From the NCBI GenBank assembly GCA_014378525.1, contig JACMNL010000072.1, positions 1-39,669 on the forward strand: DNA of 39,669 nucleotides, in the 5' to 3' direction. Positions 7,726 through 15,590 of this stretch are shown here, piece after piece (position 1 is the stretch's first letter; each line of letters begins with the position of its first letter). A program made the position numbers and the translations under genes. Origin of the DNA: Bacteriovorax sp. (GTDB lineage: Bacteria; Bdellovibrionota; Bacteriovoracia; Bacteriovoracales; Bacteriovoracaceae). The notes beneath the pieces are model-generated. The model saw only the letters and a list, made by a program, of their open reading frames with translations. It ran no database searches and was not told the DNA's origin.

Positions 7726-8808
7726 CTATTTTTTCCCTTGATCAACTTTGACGACTTCATCTGTAAAATCTTTGTATGAATCCTTTTTATCATAATTATT
7801 TATATAATCTATTATGTTGGTTCTATCTGATGTCGGAATATCTTCCACTGAAGAAAACTCTCCCAGAGCACTAAGATAAACAGCCCCAGCACCTTCGCCT
7901 GAAGTTTGATTTACCTTTCTAAAAGCATTGATAATTTTCAATTGCTCTTCGTCTGATACTTTTTGATTTATAAAAAATAAATCGCACGGGATTTTAACAT
8001 TTTTTGAATCAACAAGTTTAAGTTGAGGATAGGCCGCAAACTTTCCATTGATATATTTTCCAAATATAGGAGTATCTATTGAAGTGGCATTAACAGCAGT
8101 ATTGGATACAATATTCTGGCGAACATTTACAACAGCTTCAATGAAGCCATCGCTGATGGCCTTTTCTAGCCATGGCATATCAATGTCTGTATTAATTTTT
8201 CTTGCAGTAATTTTTTCGTCTAAAAAAGCCGCCCTTATAACAGGGCCGTTTGTATTCATATTCTGGATCACAGCAAGTTGTTTTTTATCGAGATCTTTAA
8301 ATTTTAAAATTTTCGAATCTATTCTGGTTATAACATCTAAAGTATAACTACATTTTGTGTTTTCATTTTTTCCATAAGTCCAAAAGACAGGAGTCAGTTT
8401 TTTACCGGCACGTATTAGTTCCATGAATGTAAAAAATTTTGACGACCCCATATCGCCTTCCCACTTTGCGAAAATGGCATTTTCAAATCCTGGCTTTAAG
8501 ATAAAATTATTAATTTTTATCTTTATCCCAAAAGTTCCAAACAAATCGATTGTTCTGTTTTTATCACCATCTGAAGAGATTGGTGAATCTTCCTTGATTA
8601 ATGAATTAACAACATACAACCTGTCAGCATTCGATACATTTGCAACAGGTTCAGTGTGTGGAGCATCCTTTAATTCGATAGGTTTTTCTATAACTTTAGC
8701 GATTGGTTTTTTCAAAACAATCGTATTTTTTGAATAAATTTTGTTATAATAGAAAGCTCCGCTTGCGATTATTATAATTACAATGGCCATGAAGTTATTA
8801 TCTTTCAT
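7726..8808 (-). CDS. Membrane-anchored periplasmic-binding-protein-like protein (PhnD/NMT1-like), cluster A copy
   Basis: 360 residues with a short polar start, one hydrophobic segment at about 6-19 (MAIVIIIIASGAFYY) and a periplasmic body. No lipobox or clear cleavage site is visible, so it is probably anchored. The body resembles type 2 periplasmic binding proteins of the PhnD/TAXI/NMT1 kind, which bind small anions or amino-acid-like ligands, but the match is distant. It is a paralogue of the protein at 29396-30418: both carry an anchor, a Pro/Lys linker, a G-D-(I/M)-G-(I/S) region with conserved surroundings, an IPC-(D/A) segment near residue 275, and a shared C-terminus. No cognate permease lies nearby, so it may be a sensor or ligand presenter. 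It overlaps the kinase-like gene upstream by 4 bases. Confidence 0.6.
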   Translation of the reverse strand: MKDNNFMAIVIIIIASGAFYYNKIYSKNTIVLKKPIAKVIEKPIELKDAPHTEPVANVSNADRLYVVNSLIKEDSPISSDGDKNRTIDLFGTFGIKIKINNFILKPGFENAIFAKWEGDMGSSKFFTFMELIRAGKKLTPVFWTYGKNENTKCSYTLDVITRIDSKILKFKDLDKKQLAVIQNMNTNGPVIRAAFLDEKITARKINTDIDMPWLEKAISDGFIEAVVNVRQNIVSNTAVNATSIDTPIFGKYINGKFAAYPQLKLVDSKNVKIPCDLFFINQKVSDEEQLKIINAFRKVNQTSGEGAGAVYLSALGEFSSVEDIPTSDRTNIIDYINNYDKKDSYKDFTDEVVKVDQGKK

Positions 8809-9845
8809 TTAATTCCAGTGGAAGATGAATTATTTTTATTTTCAAGATAATTTAAGATCTGTCTGGCGGCCAGTTCAGGATTTCTACCAAGACTTATATT
8901 AAGTTTTGTACTTTTTAAGCTGAAAAAAAAGAATCTACTTAATCTCAAAAAAAATATTTTTGTTTTTACTAAAAAATCATTTATTCCATTTTCCCAAAAA
9001 TACTCTAAGACCATTGGAGTTCCGAGACCAATAACTCCATGTAGAAATAGTCCTTTGAAAGAACTTGGCCAGCTTTCAGAATTGATTATACTTTTTTCTT
9101 CATTGTATCGTTGAGCGCTTAACAAAATTACATTTGAAAATGCAGTTCCGGCTTTTTCAACTTTGCCATCTAACCCTCTAGTACATACCAGGTTCTTAAC
9201 TCCATAATGCGTACGGTTCATTTGATAAATATTTTCGTCGCGATTATTTATTTTGAGGGATTCTGGAATAGTATTTAGCCCAAGCTTGAGTGGAAATGAA
9301 TAAACAAAACCATGAGGCCCTATCAATGGTATATCATCTGAAAGCATTTTAACTCTGTCGTCTTTTAATAACTCCATGAGCAAAGTGCTCTTGCCTCCTT
9401 TAGACGGCATCATGCAAACTAACGCCTTACCTTTGAATGAAATGGCGAAAGCATGAATTTTATGAAAACCCATTAAGTCTAATTTTTTACCTACTCGCGA
9501 TAGAATCATTAAATAAGCTACTTCATGGGCCTTTTCGAAATTGTCCGAAAAAATTACAGCTTCATTTGTTTTAAAGTTTATGGTGGCGAAAGCCTCTCCA
9601 TAGTAGTCGCAATATCGATTATTTCTTACGTCATAAACAATTGCATTCTGGTTCTGAAAAGTCGCTTTCATGACTGGAAAGTCAGGCCTCATATTGCTTT
9701 TAACTATTTTCAGTTTAAAAGTTGACGATGATTCAGTGGACATCGCAAAAGACCAGAAGTCTTTGGAAAGAACACCAACCAATTCAGGCCAATCACTTTC
9801 TAAAGAGACACCTGCCTCTAAGAACTTGAAATGAATTCGTTGCAA
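8805..9845 (-). CDS. HPr kinase/phosphorylase-like protein (HprK-type P-loop kinase)
   Basis: 346 residues. The core shows a P-loop PSKGGKST at 147-154 followed by an LSDDIPLI segment near 168-175, the arrangement of HprK C-terminal domains. It lacks a full HPr-kinase N-terminal domain and no HPr gene is present, so regulation of sugar transport is unlikely. HprK homologues of this shorter kind are known in RiPP clusters (for example lasso peptide kinases), where they phosphorylate the peptide. Here it shares an operon with a binding-protein-like gene and lies one gene before a radical SAM-PqqD pair. The start is TTG, with AGGAG about six bases upstream. The C-terminal 50 residues are basic and Phe-rich. 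Confidence 0.72.
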   Translation of the reverse strand: MQRIHFKFLEAGVSLESDWPELVGVLSKDFWSFAMSTESSSTFKLKIVKSNMRPDFPVMKATFQNQNAIVYDVRNNRYCDYYGEAFATINFKTNEAVIFSDNFEKAHEVAYLMILSRVGKKLDLMGFHKIHAFAISFKGKALVCMMPSKGGKSTLLMELLKDDRVKMLSDDIPLIGPHGFVYSFPLKLGLNTIPESLKINNRDENIYQMNRTHYGVKNLVCTRGLDGKVEKAGTAFSNVILLSAQRYNEEKSIINSESWPSSFKGLFLHGVIGLGTPMVLEYFWENGINDFLVKTKIFFLRLSRFFFFSLKSTKLNISLGRNPELAARQILNYLENKNNSSSTGIK

Positions 9846-9869
9846 AACTACTCCTAAATCAGTGATACT
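9840..9869 (+). promoter_or_regulatory. Promoter-like sequence for the plus-strand pair, possible leaderless start
   Basis: TTGCAA (9840-9845), 18-base spacer, GATACT (9864-9869). Only six bases separate the -10 box from the ATG at 9876, and no Shine-Dalgarno sequence is visible, so the transcript may start at or near the ATG. The same 30-base gap holds the ribosome site of the divergent kinase-like gene. Confidence 0.42.
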
Positions 9870-9875
9870 ATATAA

Positions 9876-10856
9876 ATGAAGTTTAGCATTATTATTGTTA
9901 CATACAATAGAAAAAATGAGCTGGAAGCTTGCCTGGCATCTATAGCGGCCCAGAGGTTCTCATTACCTTTTGAGACCATTGTTATCTACAATGGTGAGAA
10001 TTCATATGTTGAAAGGATGCGTACTTTATATCCCGCCCATTGCTGTTATATGATTAAAGCAAGTACGCCTGCACATGCTAGAAATGTAGGTATTAGTAAG
10101 GCAAATGGTGAATATCTTTTTTTTCTAGATGATGACTGTTTCCTTCCCCCGAACTACTTCTCAGCTATTGATTTTTCTTCAGACTGGGAAGTGCTTGGTG
10201 GACCAGACAGGACACCTCCCGTGGCCTCTTCTCTACAAAGGCTAATTGGCCTGGCGATCTCTTCTCCATTTTGCATGGGACTAACTTTCAAACGTCATTC
10301 ATCATTCTCAAAATTTGTAAATCATCACTCTAACGAATCAGAACTTATCTTATGTAATCTATGGATCAAAAAAGATATTTTCATCAATGAAGGGCATACT
10401 TTCGAAGAAAGTCTTTTTAGAAATGAAGAAAACTATTTGCTTAAAGAATTAAAACTTCAGCAGAAAAAAATTTTCTACAACCCTCAGATGTTTGTTTATC
10501 ATTCGAGAAAAACAACTCTGGAGAAACTGGCCCAATCAGTTCTTAAGAGCGGTGAATCTCGTATTCAGAATTATTTAAAAATGCCATTGAGAAATGAATT
10601 AATATATTTTTGCCCCTTACTCTTCAATCTGCTTTTTTTAATTTGGATTTTTAATCCTTTTTCAATTTTGAAGCACTTATTTATTGGTTATATTATTACT
10701 ACATACATATTTGGCATTTTCAGATTGAAAACTTTCCATCCCGGATTCATTGGGCTTCATTTTTTTATTTTATTTTTCTACAGCTTTGGCCTTGTGCGGG
10801 AGTTGCAAAATCAATCCTTTAAACATTTTAGAAAATTAATTACGACATATATTTAA
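9876..10856 (+). CDS. Family 2 glycosyltransferase with C-terminal membrane segments
   Basis: 326 residues. The N-terminus MKFSIIIVTYNRKNELE is the nucleotide-sugar-binding strand of GT-A/GT2 enzymes, and FLDDDCF at 84-89 carries the metal-binding DDD (residues 85-87). The last third has two hydrophobic segments (about 245-285 and 288-305), so it probably sits on the inner face of the membrane. It should transfer a sugar from a nucleotide donor to a lipid, peptide or glycan. It lies opposite to the rest of cluster A, divergent from the HprK-like gene with a 30-base gap, and is followed without spacing by the next gene. Confidence 0.85.
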   Translation: MKFSIIIVTYNRKNELEACLASIAAQRFSLPFETIVIYNGENSYVERMRTLYPAHCCYMIKASTPAHARNVGISKANGEYLFFLDDDCFLPPNYFSAIDFSSDWEVLGGPDRTPPVASSLQRLIGLAISSPFCMGLTFKRHSSFSKFVNHHSNESELILCNLWIKKDIFINEGHTFEESLFRNEENYLLKELKLQQKKIFYNPQMFVYHSRKTTLEKLAQSVLKSGESRIQNYLKMPLRNELIYFCPLLFNLLFLIWIFNPFSILKHLFIGYIITTYIFGIFRLKTFHPGFIGLHFFILFFYSFGLVRELQNQSFKHFRKLITTYI

Positions 10857-11804
10857 ATGAAAATATTCGGAAAAATAATTTATAAAATTTTCTATTATAC
10901 ATTTACATTTGTACTTTCAATCTTCCTGAATTCAAAAGTAAAAACCTGGTATCGAAACAGTATATGTGAAGATTATTTCTCATTTGGAAAATCGGATTTA
11001 GACTTAACGGTCTTTTTCAATGACGACGATCATTTATTAGCAAAAATTAATTCAACAAAAAAAGTAGCTTCTTTTTTCCTTATTATAAAAGAAATAAATT
11101 ATTATTATCCATTTTCTCTGGATCGAAGTTTAAATTTAATTAACTCTCTCGAATTACAAAGAGATCCTGGTCTAGTTATAAAACTATCAAAAAAAGTGTC
11201 TGTTTCAGAGAATGAAAAAATTGTATATTTTTTAAGAATTTTTTTTTCAATACAAACAGATCTGCAAAAAAAGCTTAATCACCGTGAGGTGAAAAAATGG
11301 AATTATCATCTTAAAAAAATTTTTCCAGTAGATGAATTTGTAATTACAGTTGAAAATAATTCAACCGATGTACTCACAGGTGTAATGCAAAGAAAATTTT
11401 CAGAGGATTCACTGGTTTTCATCAGTGATATTGTCATGCTTTACCAGGTTATTAGAGAGAAAACCGATCTTTACTTATACTTTGATAAAAATACTACAAA
11501 CAAAAATTTCTATCTTATCTTTTTCCCTCATCTGTTTTGTTATCAAGATATGACTTTCAATTCTGTTACTGAATTTCAAATCAAAATTTTTTTAGATCAG
11601 GTTAAATGGGAAATTTGGGCGATGATGAGTCAGCCATGGATTTTTAATGATTCGTCCGGTTTTGCCCATTTAACAAATCTTCGAAATGCTATTGAACGCT
11701 CACAAATTCCAGCTGGCAAATTAAAGAACGATAGTAATGTATTAATCAATACTATCGATGATTATATTGTTTTTTTATTAGATCAGACCAAAAAAATTAT
11801 ATAA
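10857..11804 (+). CDS. Nucleotidyltransferase-like protein with N-terminal membrane segment
   Basis: 315 residues, starting on the base after the glycosyltransferase stop, so the two are one transcript. After a basic, aromatic hydrophobic segment (about 6-24) it shows FSFGKSDLDLTVFF at about 41-54. The G-x-S-D-x-D spacing resembles the polymerase-beta-type nucleotidyltransferase motif (G-S...D-x-D). The remainder is Lys/Phe/Ile-rich and gives no other motif that I recognise. Proteins of this superfamily accompany HprK-like and PqqD genes in some peptide clusters, which fits the setting. The 3' end overlaps the convergent gene at 11797 by 8 bases. Assignment rests on one motif. Confidence 0.5.
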   Translation: MKIFGKIIYKIFYYTFTFVLSIFLNSKVKTWYRNSICEDYFSFGKSDLDLTVFFNDDDHLLAKINSTKKVASFFLIIKEINYYYPFSLDRSLNLINSLELQRDPGLVIKLSKKVSVSENEKIVYFLRIFFSIQTDLQKKLNHREVKKWNYHLKKIFPVDEFVITVENNSTDVLTGVMQRKFSEDSLVFISDIVMLYQVIREKTDLYLYFDKNTTNKNFYLIFFPHLFCYQDMTFNSVTEFQIKIFLDQVKWEIWAMMSQPWIFNDSSGFAHLTNLRNAIERSQIPAGKLKNDSNVLINTIDDYIVFLLDQTKKII

Positions 11805-12822
11805 AACTATTTGGTTTTTTAGATTTAAAAAATTTTTTAAGATAACTTGCATACCATTTTTCCCAATGAAAATTGAGTTTTTTGTTCCCCTGCCCGGCTT
11901 CAATTATTTTCTTAAAATAAGCAAAATGTTCTAGTTCAAAAGGATCAGAATATTTACTTAATCCTTCGTAATTTAATTCATGAATGCATATTTTGTGATA
12001 TATCGAAAGTCTTGATTCTTTTACCAATGTAAAATGTTCGTCAATTAATTGCGGAGCTGTGCGAACTAATCCACCACCTCTGGAAAGAACGAAATGATTT
12101 AAGTAGCTATCCTTAACAAATAAACCGTTATTAACTTCATGATATAGACAATTTTTATAATCGCCTTCAGTATGGATCATTCTCCATTCAGGAACTTTTA
12201 TATCTATTTTCAAATTTTGGAAGATTGCTTTAGAATACTTTAAAACGTTTTCTTCATCCCATGAGCCCCAAAGGTCATTTCTCTTATCAGGAAAATAAGC
12301 AAAAATTTCAATTTCCTCTAAGTTTTCTTTCCCCAATGTATCAGCTAAATACTTGAGGCTGTCATTAAAATCTTCAGGCTCCGCAAGAGTTGAATTCAGG
12401 ATTCCCGAAACAAATATTTTTTCGGGAAGATTATTTTTGTCATAAATATTGTCTGCTTCGATTGAATAAAATTGGATTTTATTACGCCAATTTTCAGGCA
12501 CGATAAACCATAAATCTTTATGAATAAAAACTTTGCTTGTTACTTGATCCGGAGTTACTTCTTTGAAGAATATACTTAAAGGTACAATTCCATCACGCAA
12601 GGTCCACGATGGAAGATCTTTTAACTCCATCAGCCCATGGCCGTTATAAATAAAGAATGGATTGGTTGGCCCGTAAACTTCAAACGAAAATGGCGCTAGG
12701 TAATTTTTATAAAGATCATCATGGCTGGCCAATTCTTCTTTCTTATTAAGGTAGGCATTCTGAATTAAATCATATCCCCACTGGATGTATTCAAAATCAT
12801 TTTTTTTGCTTATTTCACTCAT
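11797..12822 (-). CDS. Unrecognised family, cluster A copy, partner of group-1 glycosyltransferase
   Basis: 341 residues, soluble, rich in aromatic residues, with no signal peptide. I do not recognise a family. Its C-terminal half is clearly related to the protein at 30488-31324: a segment YHEVNNGLFVKDSYLNHFVL here aligns with YEAGSSWICTDNYLVHLALS there, followed in both by (R/K)G and a related stretch. Both genes sit directly downstream of a group-1 glycosyltransferase gene, here with a 4-base overlap (ATGA). Acceptor binding or a second transferase-like role in the same glycosylation is an inference. The N-terminal 120 residues, with WTLRDGIVPLSIFF, are not shared with the other copy. Confidence 0.6.
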   Translation of the reverse strand: MSEISKKNDFEYIQWGYDLIQNAYLNKKEELASHDDLYKNYLAPFSFEVYGPTNPFFIYNGHGLMELKDLPSWTLRDGIVPLSIFFKEVTPDQVTSKVFIHKDLWFIVPENWRNKIQFYSIEADNIYDKNNLPEKIFVSGILNSTLAEPEDFNDSLKYLADTLGKENLEEIEIFAYFPDKRNDLWGSWDEENVLKYSKAIFQNLKIDIKVPEWRMIHTEGDYKNCLYHEVNNGLFVKDSYLNHFVLSRGGGLVRTAPQLIDEHFTLVKESRLSIYHKICIHELNYEGLSKYSDPFELEHFAYFKKIIEAGQGNKKLNFHWEKWYASYLKKFFKSKKPNSFI

Positions 12823-14156
12823 AGCTCATTCTCAATATTTAAATTTTTAATATAGTTCTTATAGACTTGATGATAAAAAGTATCCACTGATGGATTTAAA
12901 TGAATATTGATTTCTTTACCAATATCAACGGCCCAGTATAAATTTGAAAAATGCTCCAGATTCCAATGAAATCCAGTAAAATTTTCAAAATCTTTATCTA
13001 GTATTGTTCGAAGCTTATGTGCGCTTCCGACAACACCAAACTCTGATAAAAATTCATTACTCCATCGTTTTCTGTCATTTTCATTTATATATGACTGGGT
13101 AAAATCAGTATAAAATTCATGGATTTTTTTAGTATGAATTTTATGTCCATACTTGGTAATTTCAACTGGCACTAACTTGCAATTCCATTTGTTACCGGAA
13201 GCGAATGAATAATAACCACCCCAGTTTGTAAGAAGAGTGGGAAGGCCACTCGCAAGTGCCTCGGCGGGGGACATACCGTAGTCCTCATCGTGATATAGGC
13301 TAAAACTCATAAACATATCGGCCGCAGCTTTTATCTTTCTAAGTTCTCCTTTCTTTTGTAATCCCAAAAACTTCACCAGTCTTGCGACCTCGGGGTCAAG
13401 ACCTGAAAGTACTTTTTGCATTTTAGAATACATGAATCCATCATGGTTTTTAACTCCCATGAAAGTTGCACCAATGTCATCGAAGGTACCAACTATCCAA
13501 AGATGAACATCATGTTTTGTCGCTTTTACTATATGAGTGAACTCACGTACCAGAACATCAACATTTTTCTGCAGGCTGATTCTTCCAGAATACAGGATAA
13601 CCGGTTCCATTGGTCTCACATTCATTTGATTGCGAAATAAAGCGCGCTCAACAGGATTGAAAAAATACTCATTTTCATTTACTGGAAAGAGATACTGTTC
13701 TGTGCATTTATTATCATTAAGAAAAAAATTCATCAGATTTTTTTGGGCCTCTGAAGCTGCAATGAACTTAATTGGGTGATTCTTAAACCTGGTATTGAGG
13801 TTTGCCCAGTCTTTAGCAAAATATGTAAAATCCCCATACATGTGAAAAACCAAAGGAGGCATTGAGCGAACAACGATGAAATATGCAAGGGTGTTTAAAA
13901 TTCTTACCGGATGAGGCAAGTGATCAATAAAAACTAAACTGTCTGGTTCAAAATCTTTTATCTTATTTGCAAGAGATATTATGTGGCTTGCCCCTTCGTT
14001 GATTTCTTCTCTTATAAAAGATTCAGGTAGCTCGAAATATTGTATATCAAAAAAATCTTTATTTTGTTCGTATGCTAAAACCAGGTTGGGTGAGATAACC
14101 TTGCAGCTCCCCCAGGTAGATTGCTTAGATGATTTGATAATTAATATTTTTTTCAT
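12819..14156 (-). CDS. Group 1 glycosyltransferase (GT-B), cluster A copy
   Basis: 445 residues. Two Rossmann halves are visible. The second starts with VILYSGRISLQKNVDVLVREF near residue 185 and carries the donor-binding element HDEDYGMSPAEALASGLPTL, the E-x7-E type region, near 290-310, then TNWGGY. It should transfer sugar from a nucleotide-sugar donor in the cytoplasm. It is a paralogue of the protein at 31314-32555, sharing FHMYGDF, SGRIS-QKN and the HDED-G-PAEAL block. It overlaps the genes on both sides by 4 bases (ATGA on each side), so it is in one translationally coupled operon with a radical SAM gene upstream. Confidence 0.87.
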   Translation of the reverse strand: MKKILIIKSSKQSTWGSCKVISPNLVLAYEQNKDFFDIQYFELPESFIREEINEGASHIISLANKIKDFEPDSLVFIDHLPHPVRILNTLAYFIVVRSMPPLVFHMYGDFTYFAKDWANLNTRFKNHPIKFIAASEAQKNLMNFFLNDNKCTEQYLFPVNENEYFFNPVERALFRNQMNVRPMEPVILYSGRISLQKNVDVLVREFTHIVKATKHDVHLWIVGTFDDIGATFMGVKNHDGFMYSKMQKVLSGLDPEVARLVKFLGLQKKGELRKIKAAADMFMSFSLYHDEDYGMSPAEALASGLPTLLTNWGGYYSFASGNKWNCKLVPVEITKYGHKIHTKKIHEFYTDFTQSYINENDRKRWSNEFLSEFGVVGSAHKLRTILDKDFENFTGFHWNLEHFSNLYWAVDIGKEINIHLNPSVDTFYHQVYKNYIKNLNIENEL

Positions 14157-15580
14157 GAAATATCTGCCTGCTTACTCAATAATTTTTCTTCAACATAAGA
14201 TTTTCCTTGATAATACATTTCAAGATAACGTGGGAACAACTTTTCGAAATTCGTTTTTCTTCTTCTGTCATACTCCGAAAAAAATTTGTACAAATCAGAT
14301 AACTGCATTTTTTTAAAATTAGGCTCAACTCCAATGGCAGCAAAACCAACAAGTCTTTCCATCTTATTTAATTCATAGTCATTAAAACCTATACTTTTTC
14401 CATTTTTAAAACTGTCTGAATTTGCCTTCATAAAGTTTAAATCAGACTTCATACTATCCAGTAAATTTGTGTCTACTAAATTGGCACACATGAAATGCGG
14501 GTCTTTTAAATAAGAAATATCCAGGATAATTCTCGATTCATGTGGATTTTTTGGATTAGTGTATTTATTTTTAATTTCCAGTATAAATTCCAGAAATTGA
14601 CGAAATTCAGTAACTGAAAGCAGATTATATGTGCACATAAATGCAATTTTTATGTCAGGAATTGAATCTAATACGTGAAAAAGGTTTGATTTAAATAACT
14701 CTAAATTTAGCCCAAAACGAATATATTCTGCCTGTGGTCCCCATGTATCGAGACTCGTATATAAAGTAATATCTTTCAAGTGTTCTGATTGAAGAATTTT
14801 CTTGATACTAGTAACTGCTTTATTAACGAATTTTTGATCTACGCCAAGATTTGTATTAATTGCCAGACTTAAATCTTTATTCGGATGAGTTGCTACATAC
14901 TCCAGTACTTTGAAAGTATCTGGAACCAAAAGAGGCTCGCCTCCAGTGATTCTTAAAACTTTCAAGTCTTGATACAGAGAGGGCCACCATTCCCAAAAAG
15001 TTTTTACATAAGGATTATTTTCAGAATCCTGTATCGGCATTTTATCTTCTCTCGGATAAGCGTGATGAGCTGATTGAGTATCGTAATTGCCAAATTGCTT
15101 TAATTCTTTCATCCAGCTGCTGGAGATATGTGGAAGACAATAAGAACATTTAAAATTACATGAATTACTAAAACTTACTTCTAAATATTTAGGGTTAACA
15201 TTATCTTTACCGCCTGCTTTCAGGGCTTCCTCAAAATAAGGTTTTGCCCAAGCATCATTACTTTTAATATGCCTGTCACTGTAGTGTTCACCAGGAGTGT
15301 CTTCGATTTTCCAGCAGTATTCGCATTCTTTAGGGCGAACACCTTTCAACATTAATTTTCTGATATTTTTTTTGAAAGCTGTATTATGTAATGCGCTTGG
15401 ATCCGCTTTAAGCTCTGCCAGTGTCGGTTGATGAGTGTTGGGATGGTGGCAAGAATGATTATTCCCATTTTGCAAATGCAACGTCACTTGATACCACTTT
15501 GCCAGACAAAAAGATGCCGACACTGAGTCGAGCTTCTTTTTCGTTTCGTTATATTCATCCATTATTGAATCGCCGTGCAT
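14153..15580 (-). CDS. Radical SAM protein with N-terminal cysteine module (twitch/SPASM-like family)
   Basis: 475 residues. The radical SAM cluster motif is CNFKCSYC (C141, C145, C148), followed by ITGGEPLL near 213. The first 100 residues hold a separate cysteine set: FCLAKW (C25), HSCHHP (C44) and CEYCWKIE (C86, C89). This resembles the FC-x2-W...CC...P-x-C-x-C pattern of twitch-domain radical SAM proteins, where the auxiliary cluster domain precedes the core, with the usual CC reduced to CH. The substrate is unknown. AGAGGT lies six bases upstream of the ATG. It is followed by the glycosyltransferase gene (4-base overlap) and preceded by the FG-GAP-like gene by 10 bases. Confidence 0.82.
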   Translation of the reverse strand: MHGDSIMDEYNETKKKLDSVSASFCLAKWYQVTLHLQNGNNHSCHHPNTHQPTLAELKADPSALHNTAFKKNIRKLMLKGVRPKECEYCWKIEDTPGEHYSDRHIKSNDAWAKPYFEEALKAGGKDNVNPKYLEVSFSNSCNFKCSYCLPHISSSWMKELKQFGNYDTQSAHHAYPREDKMPIQDSENNPYVKTFWEWWPSLYQDLKVLRITGGEPLLVPDTFKVLEYVATHPNKDLSLAINTNLGVDQKFVNKAVTSIKKILQSEHLKDITLYTSLDTWGPQAEYIRFGLNLELFKSNLFHVLDSIPDIKIAFMCTYNLLSVTEFRQFLEFILEIKNKYTNPKNPHESRIILDISYLKDPHFMCANLVDTNLLDSMKSDLNFMKANSDSFKNGKSIGFNDYELNKMERLVGFAAIGVEPNFKKMQLSDLYKFFSEYDRRRKTNFEKLFPRYLEMYYQGKSYVEEKLLSKQADIS

Positions 15581-15590
15581 AAATTACCTC

